A DNA stretch of 34,064 bases from Acidobacteria bacterium UBA2161 (lineage in GTDB: Bacteria; Acidobacteriota; Vicinamibacteria; Vicinamibacterales; UBA823), in assembly GCA_002328835.1 (NCBI GenBank), contig DCWN01000036.1, forward strand, positions 1 to 34,064, written 5' to 3'. Under the pieces are notes generated by a model. That model made no database searches and had not been told where the DNA came from. It was given only the letters and a program-made list of their open reading frames with translations. Made by a program: the position numbers and the translations under genes. Shown here piece by piece: positions 1-7,311 of the stretch (the first letter of the stretch is position 1; each line of letters opens with the position of its first letter).

Positions 1-333
1 CCCAGGGCCACGCGCTCGCGCGACGCATTCAGGGAGAGTCTCGAGAACAACCGCGACGCACAGACCAAGCAGGGCACGCTGGACTGCCTGGAGGGATTGG
101 CTGGTCTGGCGATCGACGACGGTCTCGCGGAGCGCGCGACTCGGCTGGTGGGGGCGGCCGCCGCGATCCGGAAGGAGATTGAGGCAGTGGTTCAGCCAGC
201 GGACCGCAGGACGTACGAGAGCGACCTTGAGGCGATGCGAGCCGAGCTCGGTTCCGAGGCGTTCGAGTCCGCTCGGAATGAAGGCTCGTTGACGGATGTC
301 GCCCAGGCAGTGGCGGGTGAGTTGGCTCGCTGA
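1..333 (+). CDS. C-terminal part of TPR-containing ATPase/transcriptional regulator (partial, 5' end outside window)
   Basis: The frame is open from base 1 to a TGA at 331-333, so about 110 C-terminal residues of a longer protein are visible. The segment LDCLEGLAGLAIDDG, then ERATRLVGAAAAIRKEIE, then a stretch with Asp-Arg-Arg-x-Tyr-Glu and LGSEAFESARNEG, follows the usual end of large AfsR/LuxR/adenylate-cyclase-associated predicted ATPases. In that family the last TPR-like helices carry a 'GLAGLA...AARLLGAA' motif and an 'LGEEAFAAAWAEG' motif. Family members are cytoplasmic signalling proteins with an N-terminal DNA-binding or cyclase domain, a P-loop ATPase and TPRs; none of the N-terminal domains is in the window, so the effector type is unknown. 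A TTG lies in frame at 97-99, but the homology starts upstream of it, so it is unlikely to be the start. Confidence 0.7.
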   Translation, partial: PRATRSRDAFRESLENNRDAQTKQGTLDCLEGLAGLAIDDGLAERATRLVGAAAAIRKEIEAVVQPADRRTYESDLEAMRAELGSEAFESARNEGSLTDVAQAVAGELAR

Positions 334-462
334 GGGATGGCTGCGCTTCTCGACTCAGCGCCTCTTGAATCTAGGCTAGTTGAGCATCGGTCCTGGCTCG
401 GCTAACCGGATCGTTAACATCGTTGAAGGTACCAACGGGGACTCCTTCCGAGCAAAGGAGGC

Positions 463-1038
463 CTAACCGTCTTGACCAAGTGCCCGAATCCGTCGCCAGA
501 AGACCGGTGAAGGTGTGCGCTTCCTGGATTCCCACTGATAGATGATGGCCTTCCCGGCCGCGCCAATGCGTTGTGCCAGCGCTTGTTGGCTCAGTTTCAG
601 CCGTGAGCGCAGCCGCTTCAGTTGCCGGTCGTAGTCGGCTGGCACCACAAGGAGGGGAGCCGGGCACGTGGCCTGGCCAGCGAAGCGACGATAGTAAGTC
701 CGCTTGAACTTCTCACCCGCAGCTCGCGAAGCCATCCTCAGCGGGTGACCAAAAACCGACCTGACAGAGAAATTCGTCTCGAGCCGGCCGGTGCGCGCCG
801 CAGCCCGCAAGGTGCGCACGTGCACACCGAGCTCAGCAGCCAGCTGCTGCAAGCTTAGAAGCTCGGTCTGTCGAGCATGGTCAGCGAAAGTCTTCCTGGC
901 CTTCTGAATCTCTGCGGCTGGAACCGGGCGTCGTCCGCTGTCCCAGGTCCGGAACGTTTCCAGCGAGACGTCCAGAACCTCGGCGCATGCTTGTTGAGAA
1001 AGCCTGACCGAACGCCGCAGCTCGCGCAGTTCACCCAT
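463..1038 (-). CDS. DNA-binding protein with N- and C-terminal XRE-type helix-turn-helix segments
   Basis: A putative transcription regulator of about 191 residues from the ATG at 1036-1038; an in-frame ATG at 1060-1062 would add eight residues, and neither has a clear Shine-Dalgarno site. Residues about 1-45 form an XRE/HigA-like HTH (LRELRRSVRLSQQACAEVLD, then SLETFRTWDSGRRPVP). Residues about 60-85 (LSLQQLAAELGVHVRTLRAA) look like a second, MerR/excisionase-like HTH. The last about 50 residues contain another XRE HTH (LKRLRSRLKLSQQALAQRIG, then IYQWESRKRTPSPVFWRRI). Three DNA-binding segments in one short chain are unusual. It sits between a truncated gene and tRNA-Arg, with no partner gene next to it. 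A palindrome at 1193-1206, upstream of the start, could be its operator. Target and ligand are unknown. Confidence 0.7.
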   Translation of the reverse strand: MGELRELRRSVRLSQQACAEVLDVSLETFRTWDSGRRPVPAAEIQKARKTFADHARQTELLSLQQLAAELGVHVRTLRAAARTGRLETNFSVRSVFGHPLRMASRAAGEKFKRTYYRRFAGQATCPAPLLVVPADYDRQLKRLRSRLKLSQQALAQRIGAAGKAIIYQWESRKRTPSPVFWRRIRALGQDG

Positions 1039-1192
1039 GCGATCGCGCGGGCACGATGCCATCGTGGTCGCTGATCGTCAAGCGACCCTCGGCATGTGTG
1101 GCCGAGGATCTTGTTGTCCAGGTGAGCTATTGACTTTGCCGGCGATCTCGGAATCCTCGGAATTGCTCGAGAAATTGAACATGCGAGTTCTG

Positions 1193-1206
1193 GCGCAAAC
1201 TTGCGC
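1193..1206. promoter_or_regulatory. Palindrome GCGCAA-AC-TTGCGC, candidate operator
   Basis: A perfect 6-2-6 inverted repeat about 155 bp upstream of the start of the leftward HTH regulator and about 75 bp from the 3' end of tRNA-Arg. XRE-type regulators often bind short inverted repeats of this size in their own upstream region. The link to this regulator is inference. The rest of 1063-1280 shows no gene. Confidence 0.3.
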
Positions 1207-1280
1207 AACCGGTCACTTTTTTCGCCCGACATTCGCCGAGCATTTTTTCTGAAGACGGAATCCGCGATTTCTTTAGGAAA

Positions 1281-1357
1281 TGGCGCGCCCGCCAGGACTC
1301 GAACCTGGGACCCTCGGCTTAGAAGGCCGATGCTCTGTCCAGCTGAGCTACGGGCGC
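1281..1357 (-). tRNA. tRNA-Arg(UCU)
   Basis: The reverse strand folds into a complete 77-nt cloverleaf. The acceptor stem is GCGCCCG paired with CGGGCGC, followed by G and an encoded CCA. The D stem is GCTC/GAGC. The anticodon stem is TCGGC/GCCGA with loop CTTCTAA, giving anticodon TCT, which reads AGA. The T stem is CCAGG/CCTGG with loop TTCGAGT. The 3' end points toward the HTH regulator at 463-1038. No direct repeat of the tRNA 3' end was seen nearby, so there is no evidence for an integrated element. Confidence 0.97.
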
Positions 1358-1560
1358 GTCCGGTGTTTCTTGATCTTACAGGCACAGGCAGGGCTGCAAC
1401 CGCGGAATCCTCCGCAGCGCCAACCCGAGGGTCTACGCCCACGCCGCCTGGCTCAGGGGTGTCGTCGCGAAGTTCGCCTCATTCTCTGCGGAGATCTCCC
1501 GGCAAGTGTGGAAACGACTTCCCGGGAATGACCCTTGCAAGATGACCACCGGGGGACGCT

Positions 1561-2607
1561 GTGAAGATCCTGGTCTACGGCGCCGGCAATATCGGCAGTC
1601 TCTATGCGGGTCTCCTGCAGGCGTCAGGGCACGACGTCTCGATCCTCGCGAGAGGGCAGCGGCTCGACGAGATCCGTGAGCAGGGGATCAAGCTTCGGCA
1701 TGCTGTCACCGGAGCAGCGACCGAGGTCCGGGTCGACGTCGTCGAGCGGCTCGGCCCGAACGACGCCTACGACCTGACTCTCGTCGTCCTGCCCAGGGAT
1801 CACCAGTCGGAAGTCCTGCCGATCCTGGCGGCCAACCAGGGGACCCCCAGCGTCATGTTCTTCGGGCACAACGCCGCCGGACCTCGCGAACTGGTCGACG
1901 CGCTTGGTCGCGACCGCGTCCTGCTCGGGTTTCCGGGCGCCGCGGCCATCCGCCGCGACGGTGAGATCCACTACCTGATCACCTCGGCGCAGGAGCAGCC
2001 GACGACGGTCGGTGAGCTCGAGGGCATACGGTCCCCGCGGATCGAGGCGATCGAGCAGGCGCTGCAGGCCGCCGGGTTCTCGGCAGCCATCTGCTCCAAC
2101 ATGGTCGCCTGGCTTAAGACGCACGCGGCCGAGATCGGTCCGACGGCGACCGCGCTCTACATGGCGGCAGGTGACCGCCATCGGCTGGCACGGACTCGCG
2201 ATGCGCTGGTGCTGATGCGGCGAGCGATCCGTGAGGGACACGGGGTTCTGAGCGCGCTTGGTGTTCCGATCACGCCGGCGATCCACCGGATCTTCCGGTG
2301 GCTGCCCGAGCCTCTGCTCGTCGCTATCATGCGGCGGATGATCGAGGGCGAGGAGGCGAGTATCAAGATCGGGCACGCGCTCGGAGCCCGAAACGAAATG
2401 AGAGTGCTGGCCGATGAGTTCCGTGCGCTCGCCGCGACGGCATCGGTCGCCACCCCGGCTCTGAACCGCCTCTGCACGCACCTCGACGCCTCAACAACTC
2501 CCATGGCGGATGGGTCTGCCGAACTCTCCCTCGACTGGCGCGGGGTCTGGGTCGCCGGATTGGGGCTTGCCGCGGTGGCGGTCCTGATCACGATCTGGCT
2601 GCTGTGA
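1561..2607 (+). CDS. Ketopantoate reductase family protein (PanE/ApbA-like) with C-terminal membrane helix
   Basis: A 348-residue protein starting at GTG 1561, preceded by a G-rich stretch (GGGGG, about 5 nt away) that can act as ribosome binding site. The N-terminus MKILVYGAGNIGSLYAG is the GxGxxG dinucleotide-binding turn of 2-dehydropantoate 2-reductases, and ILARG at about residues 28-32 fits NADPH binding in this family. The middle, with GFPGAAAIRRDGEIHY and a Lys-Thr-His at about 185-187, resembles the family's substrate domain. True PanE proteins are about 300 residues and soluble. This one ends with a hydrophobic segment, WVAGLGLAAVAVLITIWLL, that looks like a membrane anchor. It may reduce another 2-oxo acid; a role in pantothenate synthesis is not shown by context, as the neighbours are unrelated. 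The 200 bp before it (1358-1560) contain nothing recognisable. Confidence 0.8.
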   Translation: MKILVYGAGNIGSLYAGLLQASGHDVSILARGQRLDEIREQGIKLRHAVTGAATEVRVDVVERLGPNDAYDLTLVVLPRDHQSEVLPILAANQGTPSVMFFGHNAAGPRELVDALGRDRVLLGFPGAAAIRRDGEIHYLITSAQEQPTTVGELEGIRSPRIEAIEQALQAAGFSAAICSNMVAWLKTHAAEIGPTATALYMAAGDRHRLARTRDALVLMRRAIREGHGVLSALGVPITPAIHRIFRWLPEPLLVAIMRRMIEGEEASIKIGHALGARNEMRVLADEFRALAATASVATPALNRLCTHLDASTTPMADGSAELSLDWRGVWVAGLGLAAVAVLITIWLL

Positions 2608-2613
2608 CCGGCG

Positions 2614-4551
2614 CTACTCGCCGTCGTCGGGCAGCGTGAGCGCGATGAGCTTGCCGGGCTGACCGGTCCGACGGTCGCCGGCGGCGAAGACGATGAACTG
2701 CGTGCCGTCGTGCATGTAGGTCATCGGCAGGCTGCTCATAGGCGCCGGCAGCTCGATCTCCGCGACGATCTCACCGCTGCGCTTGTCGTAGGCGCGGAAG
2801 TACGGCTCGCCGCCCCAGCCTTCCCCGGCGAAGAGCAGCGTCGGGGTCGCGAGGAGCAGGGCTCTCGTCCGGCTGCCGGTTGGGGGGAAGTCGACGCCGG
2901 CAAGGGCGGGGTGGTTCCGGATCGCCGCGGGCGTTCCGCCGTTCGGCTTCATCCAGAGGTGCTCGCCGGTGTTCATGTCGATCGCCGTGATCCGGCCAAA
3001 CGGTGGCTTGAACAGCGGCAAGCCCTGCGGCCCGGCGACCCGCACGCCGGCCGAGATGTATTCGACGTCGGAGGCGTCGGGGTCGTGGGTGAGCGAGAGC
3101 ACGGTCAAGCCGGTCGTCGTCCCGACGTACAGCACGCCGGTCTCGACGTCGACGGCGCCGCCTTCCCACAGCGCGCCACCGGCGGTGCCGGGCACCTGGA
3201 ACGTTCCGATCGTGCCGTCGTCGGCTTCGGCGAGTGACGGCGGGGCGTACAACGGGCCGAGCCTGAATCGCCGGGCGATCGCCAGGGCCTCCTCCCGCAG
3301 TTTTGGTGTCAGATCGATGAGGTCGTCCTCGGTCGCCCCTTGCTGATCCATCGGCGCGGGTTTGGTCGGAAACGGCTGCGTCGGGGAGGTCCGCTCGCCG
3401 GGGACATCGGACTGCGGCACCGGCCGCTCCTCGATCGGCCAGAGTGGTTCGCCGGTCACCCGGTCGAACGCGAACACGAGCGCCTGCTTCGTCAGCTGCA
3501 CGACCGCGGGGACCTCACGGCCATTCACCGTCACGTCCATCAGAATCGGCGCCGACGGATTGTCGTACTCGTAGACGTCGTGGTGGACGGTCTGGAAGTG
3601 CCAGACCCGCTCGCCGGTTCGTGCGTCGAGGCAGACGAGGCTGGACGAGAAGAGATTGTCGCCGAGCCGGTGTCCGCCGTAGTAGTCGCTCGTCGCGACC
3701 TCGAGGGGCAGATAGACGTAGCCCAGCTCCGGGTCGAGCGCGAGCGGGGCCCACGCGCCGGCGTTGCCGCCGATCCTAGCCGAATCGTCCTCCCAGGTGT
3801 CGTAGCCGAACTCTCCGGGTTTCGGCACGGTGTGAAAGATCCAGCGGCGGTCGCCGGTGCGCGTGTCCCAGGCGGTGATGTGCGACGGGACGCCGACCTG
3901 CGAGGCGGGCCGGCCGGAGCCGGCCATCGCGGGGCCGACGATGATCAGGTCCTCGAAGACCATGCCCGGTGAACTCGATCCGAGGTTCTGCTCGTCGAGG
4001 GCGACGGACTGGTCGAAGCCGCGCTTCATGTCGACGATGCCGTCGTTGCCGAAGTTGGGCATCGGCCAACCGGTCGCGGCGTCGAGCGCGATCAAGTGGA
4101 AGCCCGGCGTGATGACGAAGATGCGTTCGTCGCCCACCCCGTCGGTCCAGTACGACACCCCGCGCCCCGAGTTCCGGCGCGGCGCCGCGAGGCCCCGCGC
4201 GCCTTCGTCGAAGCGGTGTATCCAGAGCGTCTCACCGGTGCCGGCGTCGATCGCGATGACGTCGCGGCGGAGGCCAGCGGTGAAGTAGAGGACGCCGTCG
4301 ACCATCAAGGGCGTCGTCTCACTTTTGAACTCCGGCGTCGGGCCGAAGTTGGCGCCGGCCCACTCCCAGGCGACACGCAGGCTGCCGACGTTCTCGGCCG
4401 TGATCTGGTCGAGCGCGGCGTAGCGCGTCGCTCCGGCGTCGCCGTTCGAGTGTCGCCACTCTCCGTCGGAGACGCCCTGCTGCGCCAGGCCTTCCGTCGC
4501 AACCGCCAGCAAGCAGACCGCTACCAGGCCGCATCGCATCAGTCGTGGCAT
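2614..4551 (-). CDS. Secreted PQQ-dependent dehydrogenase (quinoprotein glucose/alcohol dehydrogenase type)
   Basis: A 645-residue protein with a signal peptide (MPRLMRCGLVAVCLLAVATEG, then LAQQ), so periplasmic. The mature N-terminus DGEWRHSNGDAGATRYAALD followed by 'ITAENVGSLRVAWEW' is the signature start of the eight-bladed PQQ propeller family. Later landmarks are NLFSSSLVCLDARTGERVWH followed by FQTVHHDVYEYD, and repeated blade motifs such as IDAGTGETLWIH and AWDTRTGDRRWIF. No CxxCH haem motif is present, so electrons must go to an external acceptor. Family members oxidise sugars or alcohols using PQQ and Ca2+; the substrate is not readable from sequence. The gene is divergent from a PepSY membrane protein, with a perfect palindrome between them. 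Its 3' end lies 6 bp from the convergent reductase-like gene. Confidence 0.88.
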   Translation of the reverse strand: MPRLMRCGLVAVCLLAVATEGLAQQGVSDGEWRHSNGDAGATRYAALDQITAENVGSLRVAWEWAGANFGPTPEFKSETTPLMVDGVLYFTAGLRRDVIAIDAGTGETLWIHRFDEGARGLAAPRRNSGRGVSYWTDGVGDERIFVITPGFHLIALDAATGWPMPNFGNDGIVDMKRGFDQSVALDEQNLGSSSPGMVFEDLIIVGPAMAGSGRPASQVGVPSHITAWDTRTGDRRWIFHTVPKPGEFGYDTWEDDSARIGGNAGAWAPLALDPELGYVYLPLEVATSDYYGGHRLGDNLFSSSLVCLDARTGERVWHFQTVHHDVYEYDNPSAPILMDVTVNGREVPAVVQLTKQALVFAFDRVTGEPLWPIEERPVPQSDVPGERTSPTQPFPTKPAPMDQQGATEDDLIDLTPKLREEALAIARRFRLGPLYAPPSLAEADDGTIGTFQVPGTAGGALWEGGAVDVETGVLYVGTTTGLTVLSLTHDPDASDVEYISAGVRVAGPQGLPLFKPPFGRITAIDMNTGEHLWMKPNGGTPAAIRNHPALAGVDFPPTGSRTRALLLATPTLLFAGEGWGGEPYFRAYDKRSGEIVAEIELPAPMSSLPMTYMHDGTQFIVFAAGDRRTGQPGKLIALTLPDDGE

Positions 4552-4585
4552 CCGGCCATGGTAGCGGAGCGCCTGAATTTTTGTC

Positions 4586-4615
4586 TTGCATAGTGAGACT
4601 GAGTCTCAGTATTAT
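4586..4615 (+). promoter_or_regulatory. Candidate promoter for the PepSY membrane protein
   Basis: TTGCAT (4586-4591) is followed after 18 bp by TATTAT (4610-4615), a fair match to a sigma-70 type promoter reading toward the gene at 4667. The spacer contains the whole palindrome at 4594-4608, so a bound repressor would block RNA polymerase. The 5' untranslated part that would result also carries a small inverted repeat (CTCCGG 4627-4632 with CCGGAG 4639-4644). Confidence 0.45.
4594..4608. promoter_or_regulatory. Perfect 7-1-7 palindrome, candidate Fur box
   Basis: TGAGACT-G-AGTCTCA is an exact inverted repeat with a single central base. It matches the spacing of the 7-1-7 Fur recognition motif (TGAxAxT-N-AxTxTCA pattern). 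It lies in the divergent intergenic region, 43 bp from the start of the PQQ dehydrogenase gene and 58 bp from the PepSY gene, whose family is commonly iron-regulated. Fur binding is inference from motif form and context; another dimeric repressor could use the same shape. Confidence 0.55.
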
Positions 4616-4666
4616 TTCCATCCCCCCTCCGGAATTACCCGGAGCGGCGTTCGGTAGGCGGATTCG

Positions 4667-5845
4667 ATGACGGTTCGGAAGATCTTCTTTTGGCTGCATC
4701 TCACGCTCGGCGTCGGCTGTGCGGCGATCGTCTTCATCATGTCGATCACGGGCGTCGTGCTCACATTCGAGAAGCAAATGGTCGAATGGGCCGATTCAGG
4801 TCTTCGGGCCGAGCCGACGGGGACTCGGCAGCCGCTCGCCGCTCTCGAGGAGGCCGTCGGGCAGTGGAACCCGGAGTTCCAGCCGACGTCGATCGTGTTC
4901 CGACCCTATCCGGCGGCGCCGGTGATGCTTCGGGCTGGTCGGGTCGAGCGGGTCTACGTCGATCCCTATTCGGGCCGGATCCTCGGCGTTGGGAACGAGG
5001 GTCTGCGGCAGTTCTTTGCCACGATGGTCAACTGGCACCGCTGGCTCGGTGCGACCGGAGAGAATCGAGTGACCGGACGGGCAGTCACCGGCGCGGCGAA
5101 TCTCGGGTTCCTGTTCATCATCCTGGGTGGCTGCTATCTGTGGTGGCCTCGCGACTGGACCTGGTCGAAGCTGCGCGGGGTGGTCTGGTTCCGGTCGGGC
5201 CTCGACGGCAAGGCCCGTGACTTCAACTGGCACAACGTCATCGGGCTGTGGAGCGCCGTCGTGCTGGTCGTGCTGGTCGGCTCGGGGGCGGTGATCTCGT
5301 ATCGCTGGGCGAGCAATCTGGTCTACCTGTCGGTCGGGGAGGCCCCTGTGTCTCGGTCCCGACCGGTGGCGGTCGCCGGCGCCCATCCGGAGGCTGACGG
5401 CGTGCCCAAGTTTGCGGCTTGGAGCGGTCTCGATCGTGTCTACGCTGGCACCCTCGCGGCCGCCTCCGGATGGCGAACGATCTCGATCCCACTTCCGCGA
5501 TCGGCCGAGCCGACGGTGACCGTCACCGTGGACGCTGGAACAGGAGGGGAGCCGCAGAAACGTGAGCGCTTTGTCGTATCACGAGCCTCGGGCGAACTCG
5601 TTGAGCGGGTAGAGTTTAGCGACGGGACGCTCGGCGCGCGCCTGCGGTCGATACTGCGCTTCGCGCATACCGGGGAGGTGTTCGGCCTGCCGGGTCAGGC
5701 GGTCGCGGGTCTCGCCTCGCTGGGCGCGTGTGTCCTCGTCTGGACCGGCCTCGCGCTCTCGTGGCGGCGCTTCCGCGCGTGGCGCGTCAGGCGGCGAGAG
5801 GTCGCGTATCGCGCTCCGGTCGAGCAGACCGACCTGGCGGCGTAG
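4667..5845 (+). CDS. PepSY-associated transmembrane protein (iron-regulated membrane protein family)
   Basis: A 392-residue inner-membrane protein. The first membrane segment is near residues 10-32 (FWLHLTLGVGCAAIVFIMSI, preceded by MTVRKIF). A periplasmic PepSY region follows, with YVDPYSGRILGVG near residues 98-110. The HRWL motif at about 124-127 and the second segment LGFLFIILGGCYLWWPRDW are typical. A third segment lies near FNWHNVIGLWSAVVLVVLVG, with a conserved His. The last one is near LASLGACVLVWTGLALSWRR. This PepSY-TM/PiuB arrangement is known from proteins used with TonB-dependent receptors in ferric siderophore or haem uptake, probably as haem-containing ferric reductases. No receptor gene is next to it here. 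The candidate promoter and Fur-type box upstream fit iron control. The start ATG at 4667 lacks a strong ribosome binding site. Confidence 0.85.
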   Translation: MTVRKIFFWLHLTLGVGCAAIVFIMSITGVVLTFEKQMVEWADSGLRAEPTGTRQPLAALEEAVGQWNPEFQPTSIVFRPYPAAPVMLRAGRVERVYVDPYSGRILGVGNEGLRQFFATMVNWHRWLGATGENRVTGRAVTGAANLGFLFIILGGCYLWWPRDWTWSKLRGVVWFRSGLDGKARDFNWHNVIGLWSAVVLVVLVGSGAVISYRWASNLVYLSVGEAPVSRSRPVAVAGAHPEADGVPKFAAWSGLDRVYAGTLAAASGWRTISIPLPRSAEPTVTVTVDAGTGGEPQKRERFVVSRASGELVERVEFSDGTLGARLRSILRFAHTGEVFGLPGQAVAGLASLGACVLVWTGLALSWRRFRAWRVRRREVAYRAPVEQTDLAA

Positions 5846-5907
5846 GGCGTCGGCGTAGGTCGGATGCCGTCTGGGTGCTCCAGCCGTGGCGAAACGACGT
5901 GAACGGC

Positions 5908-5945
5908 AAAACGAAAAGCCCTGCCGCGCCGAAGCGCGACAGGGC
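5908..5945 (-). terminator. Intrinsic terminator of the cold-shock gene
   Basis: On the minus strand GCCCTG-T-CGCGC, loop TTCG, GCGCG-G-CAGGGC forms a strong stem with one internal mismatch (5918-5945). It is followed by TTTTCGTTTT. It lies about 33 bp after the stop codon of the cold-shock gene at 5979. Confidence 0.8.
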
Positions 5946-5978
5946 CCATACTAACCCTTATTCAACGTCCGGGCTGGT

Positions 5979-6191
5979 CTAGCCGTCGAGCTTGATCACG
6001 TTCTCCGCCGCCGGGCCCTTCTGGCCCTGGATGACTTCGAACTCGACTCGCTGTCCCTCGGTCAGGCTCTTGAAGCCCTCACCCTGGATGGCCGAATGAT
6101 GCACGAACACATCCTTCTCACCGTCGTCGCGCGTCAAAAAGCCAAAACCCTTGCTATCGTTGAACCACTTCACTGTTCCACTAGTAGGCAT
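5979..6191 (-). CDS. Cold-shock domain protein (CspA family)
   Basis: A 70-residue single cold-shock domain of normal length, MPTSGTVKWFNDSKGFGFLT onward. The RNA-binding motifs RNP1 (KGFGFLT, about residues 14-20) and RNP2 (VFVHHSA, about 28-34) are both intact, as is the C-terminal GPAAENVIKL. Proteins of this family bind single-stranded RNA and DNA and melt RNA structure; some are cold-induced and others constitutive. The gene is monocistronic, with its own terminator at 5908-5945. About 150 bp separate it from a candidate promoter, suggesting a long 5' untranslated region as in cold-regulated csp genes; that reading is inference. Confidence 0.96.
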   Translation of the reverse strand: MPTSGTVKWFNDSKGFGFLTRDDGEKDVFVHHSAIQGEGFKSLTEGQRVEFEVIQGQKGPAAENVIKLDG

Positions 6192-6495
6192 CCGTACTCC
6201 ACTTGCTGCCTATTCGTCGGAGTTCGGTCCTACCCGTACTGCCGACTACTGCTTGCGGCGCTGTCCCGCGCCCGGGGTGACGCCACACGGTGTGACGCCG
6301 ACTACAACAAACCGAACCCATAGCGTGGGTGAAAGCGGGGAAATTGTCAACTCCGAAGCTGGGACCCACCCCGCGTCGTCGGCTCGGCCCTGACCGGCAC
6401 CCTGGCGGCCTCCATGACGCCCGAGCCTACCTTGACACCACATGGGCCAGGCGCCAGCATTGGCTGTTTTGATGAGGCCATCCGCGAACTGCTCG
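6192..6495. promoter_or_regulatory. Divergent intergenic region between cold-shock gene and SGNH hydrolase gene
   Basis: About 300 bp without a convincing gene. On the minus strand TTGACA (complement of 6345-6350) is a perfect -35 for the cold-shock gene, but the best -10 (TATGGG) is 22 bp away, so the pair is uncertain. On the plus strand TTGACA (6432-6437) with AGCATT (6456-6461) 18 bp away could serve the SGNH gene. It supports the start at 6496 over the in-frame ATG at 6442. Between 6277 and 6299 the block GTGACGCC occurs twice around CACAC-G-GTGTG, an operator-like inverted repeat. Confidence 0.4.
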
Positions 6496-7278
6496 ATGCC
6501 GACCCCGATCGACCGACGCCGCTTCTTGAGCCTGTCGGCCGCCAGCGTCGGCCTGGCCGCGTATGCGGCCGCGTCGGAGCCGACTGAAGCCGCGGACGGT
6601 AAGGTGATGCCGCAGGCGGCGAGAGCCAGGGCCGGTGCGCGCGTCATCCTCTTTCAAGGCGATTCGGTCACCGACGTCCGGCGGGACCGTGAGCGCGCCG
6701 AGCCGAACGACCCACAAGCGCTGGGCGGCGGATACCCGGCATTGGCCGCGGCGGAGCTGCTGTCCGGGGCTCCCGAGGCCGGCTGGCGCTGCTACAACCG
6801 CGGGGTCAGCGGCCACAAGGTCTTCCAGCTCCTCGAGCGCTGGCAGGCCGACTGCCTCGACCTCGAGCCCGAGGTGCTGAGCATCCTCATCGGCGTCAAC
6901 GACTTCTGGCACACGCTGAGTTCGGGCTACGAGGGGACGGTCGAGGTCTACGAGCGGGACTATCGCGCGCTCGTCGCCCGCACCCGCGAGGCGCTGCCCG
7001 ATGTCGGGATCATCATCGGCGAGCCGTTCGCGGTCACGGGCGGGTCGGCGCTCGGCGAGGCGTGGTATCCGGCGTTTGCCGACTACCAGGCGGCGACCCG
7101 GCGGGTCGCGGACGACCACGGCGCGGCGTGGGTGCCCTACCAGTCGATCTTCGACGAGGCGCTGACCCGAGCGTCCGTCGACTACTGGTGTGCCGACGGC
7201 GTGCATCCGTCGCTGGCGGGCCACGCCCTGATGGCCGAGGCCTGGCTCGACGCGTTTCGGACGCTCGCCTCGGCCTGA
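6496..7278 (+). CDS. Tat-exported SGNH/GDSL-family hydrolase
   Basis: A 260-residue protein counted from ATG 6496, chosen because it places a twin-arginine signal (IDRRRFLSLSAASVGL) at the very N-terminus; an in-frame ATG at 6442 would precede the signal by 18 residues. All SGNH blocks are present: block I FQGDSVTD with Ser about 57, block II GVSGHK with the oxyanion Gly, block III GVNDFW with Asn, and block V DGVHPSLAGH with Asp and His near residues 235-238. These enzymes hydrolyse esters, often acetyl groups on polysaccharides or lipids; the substrate here is not known. The Tat signal indicates export of a folded enzyme. The next gene follows 33 bp downstream in the same direction and may be co-transcribed. 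Confidence 0.85.
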   Translation: MPTPIDRRRFLSLSAASVGLAAYAAASEPTEAADGKVMPQAARARAGARVILFQGDSVTDVRRDRERAEPNDPQALGGGYPALAAAELLSGAPEAGWRCYNRGVSGHKVFQLLERWQADCLDLEPEVLSILIGVNDFWHTLSSGYEGTVEVYERDYRALVARTREALPDVGIIIGEPFAVTGGSALGEAWYPAFADYQAATRRVADDHGAAWVPYQSIFDEALTRASVDYWCADGVHPSLAGHALMAEAWLDAFRTLASA

Positions 7279-7311
7279 GCCGGGCGCCAGCCGGATTCGA
7301 CAGGCGAACAG

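Noticed and set aside
371..667. A 98-codon minus-strand frame overlapping the HTH gene
   Set aside because: It is out of frame with the HTH gene, which has clear DNA-binding motifs, and shows no motif of its own.
1281..1357. Integration site at the tRNA-Arg 3' end
   Set aside because: No integrase gene and no direct repeat of the tRNA end were found on the left side.
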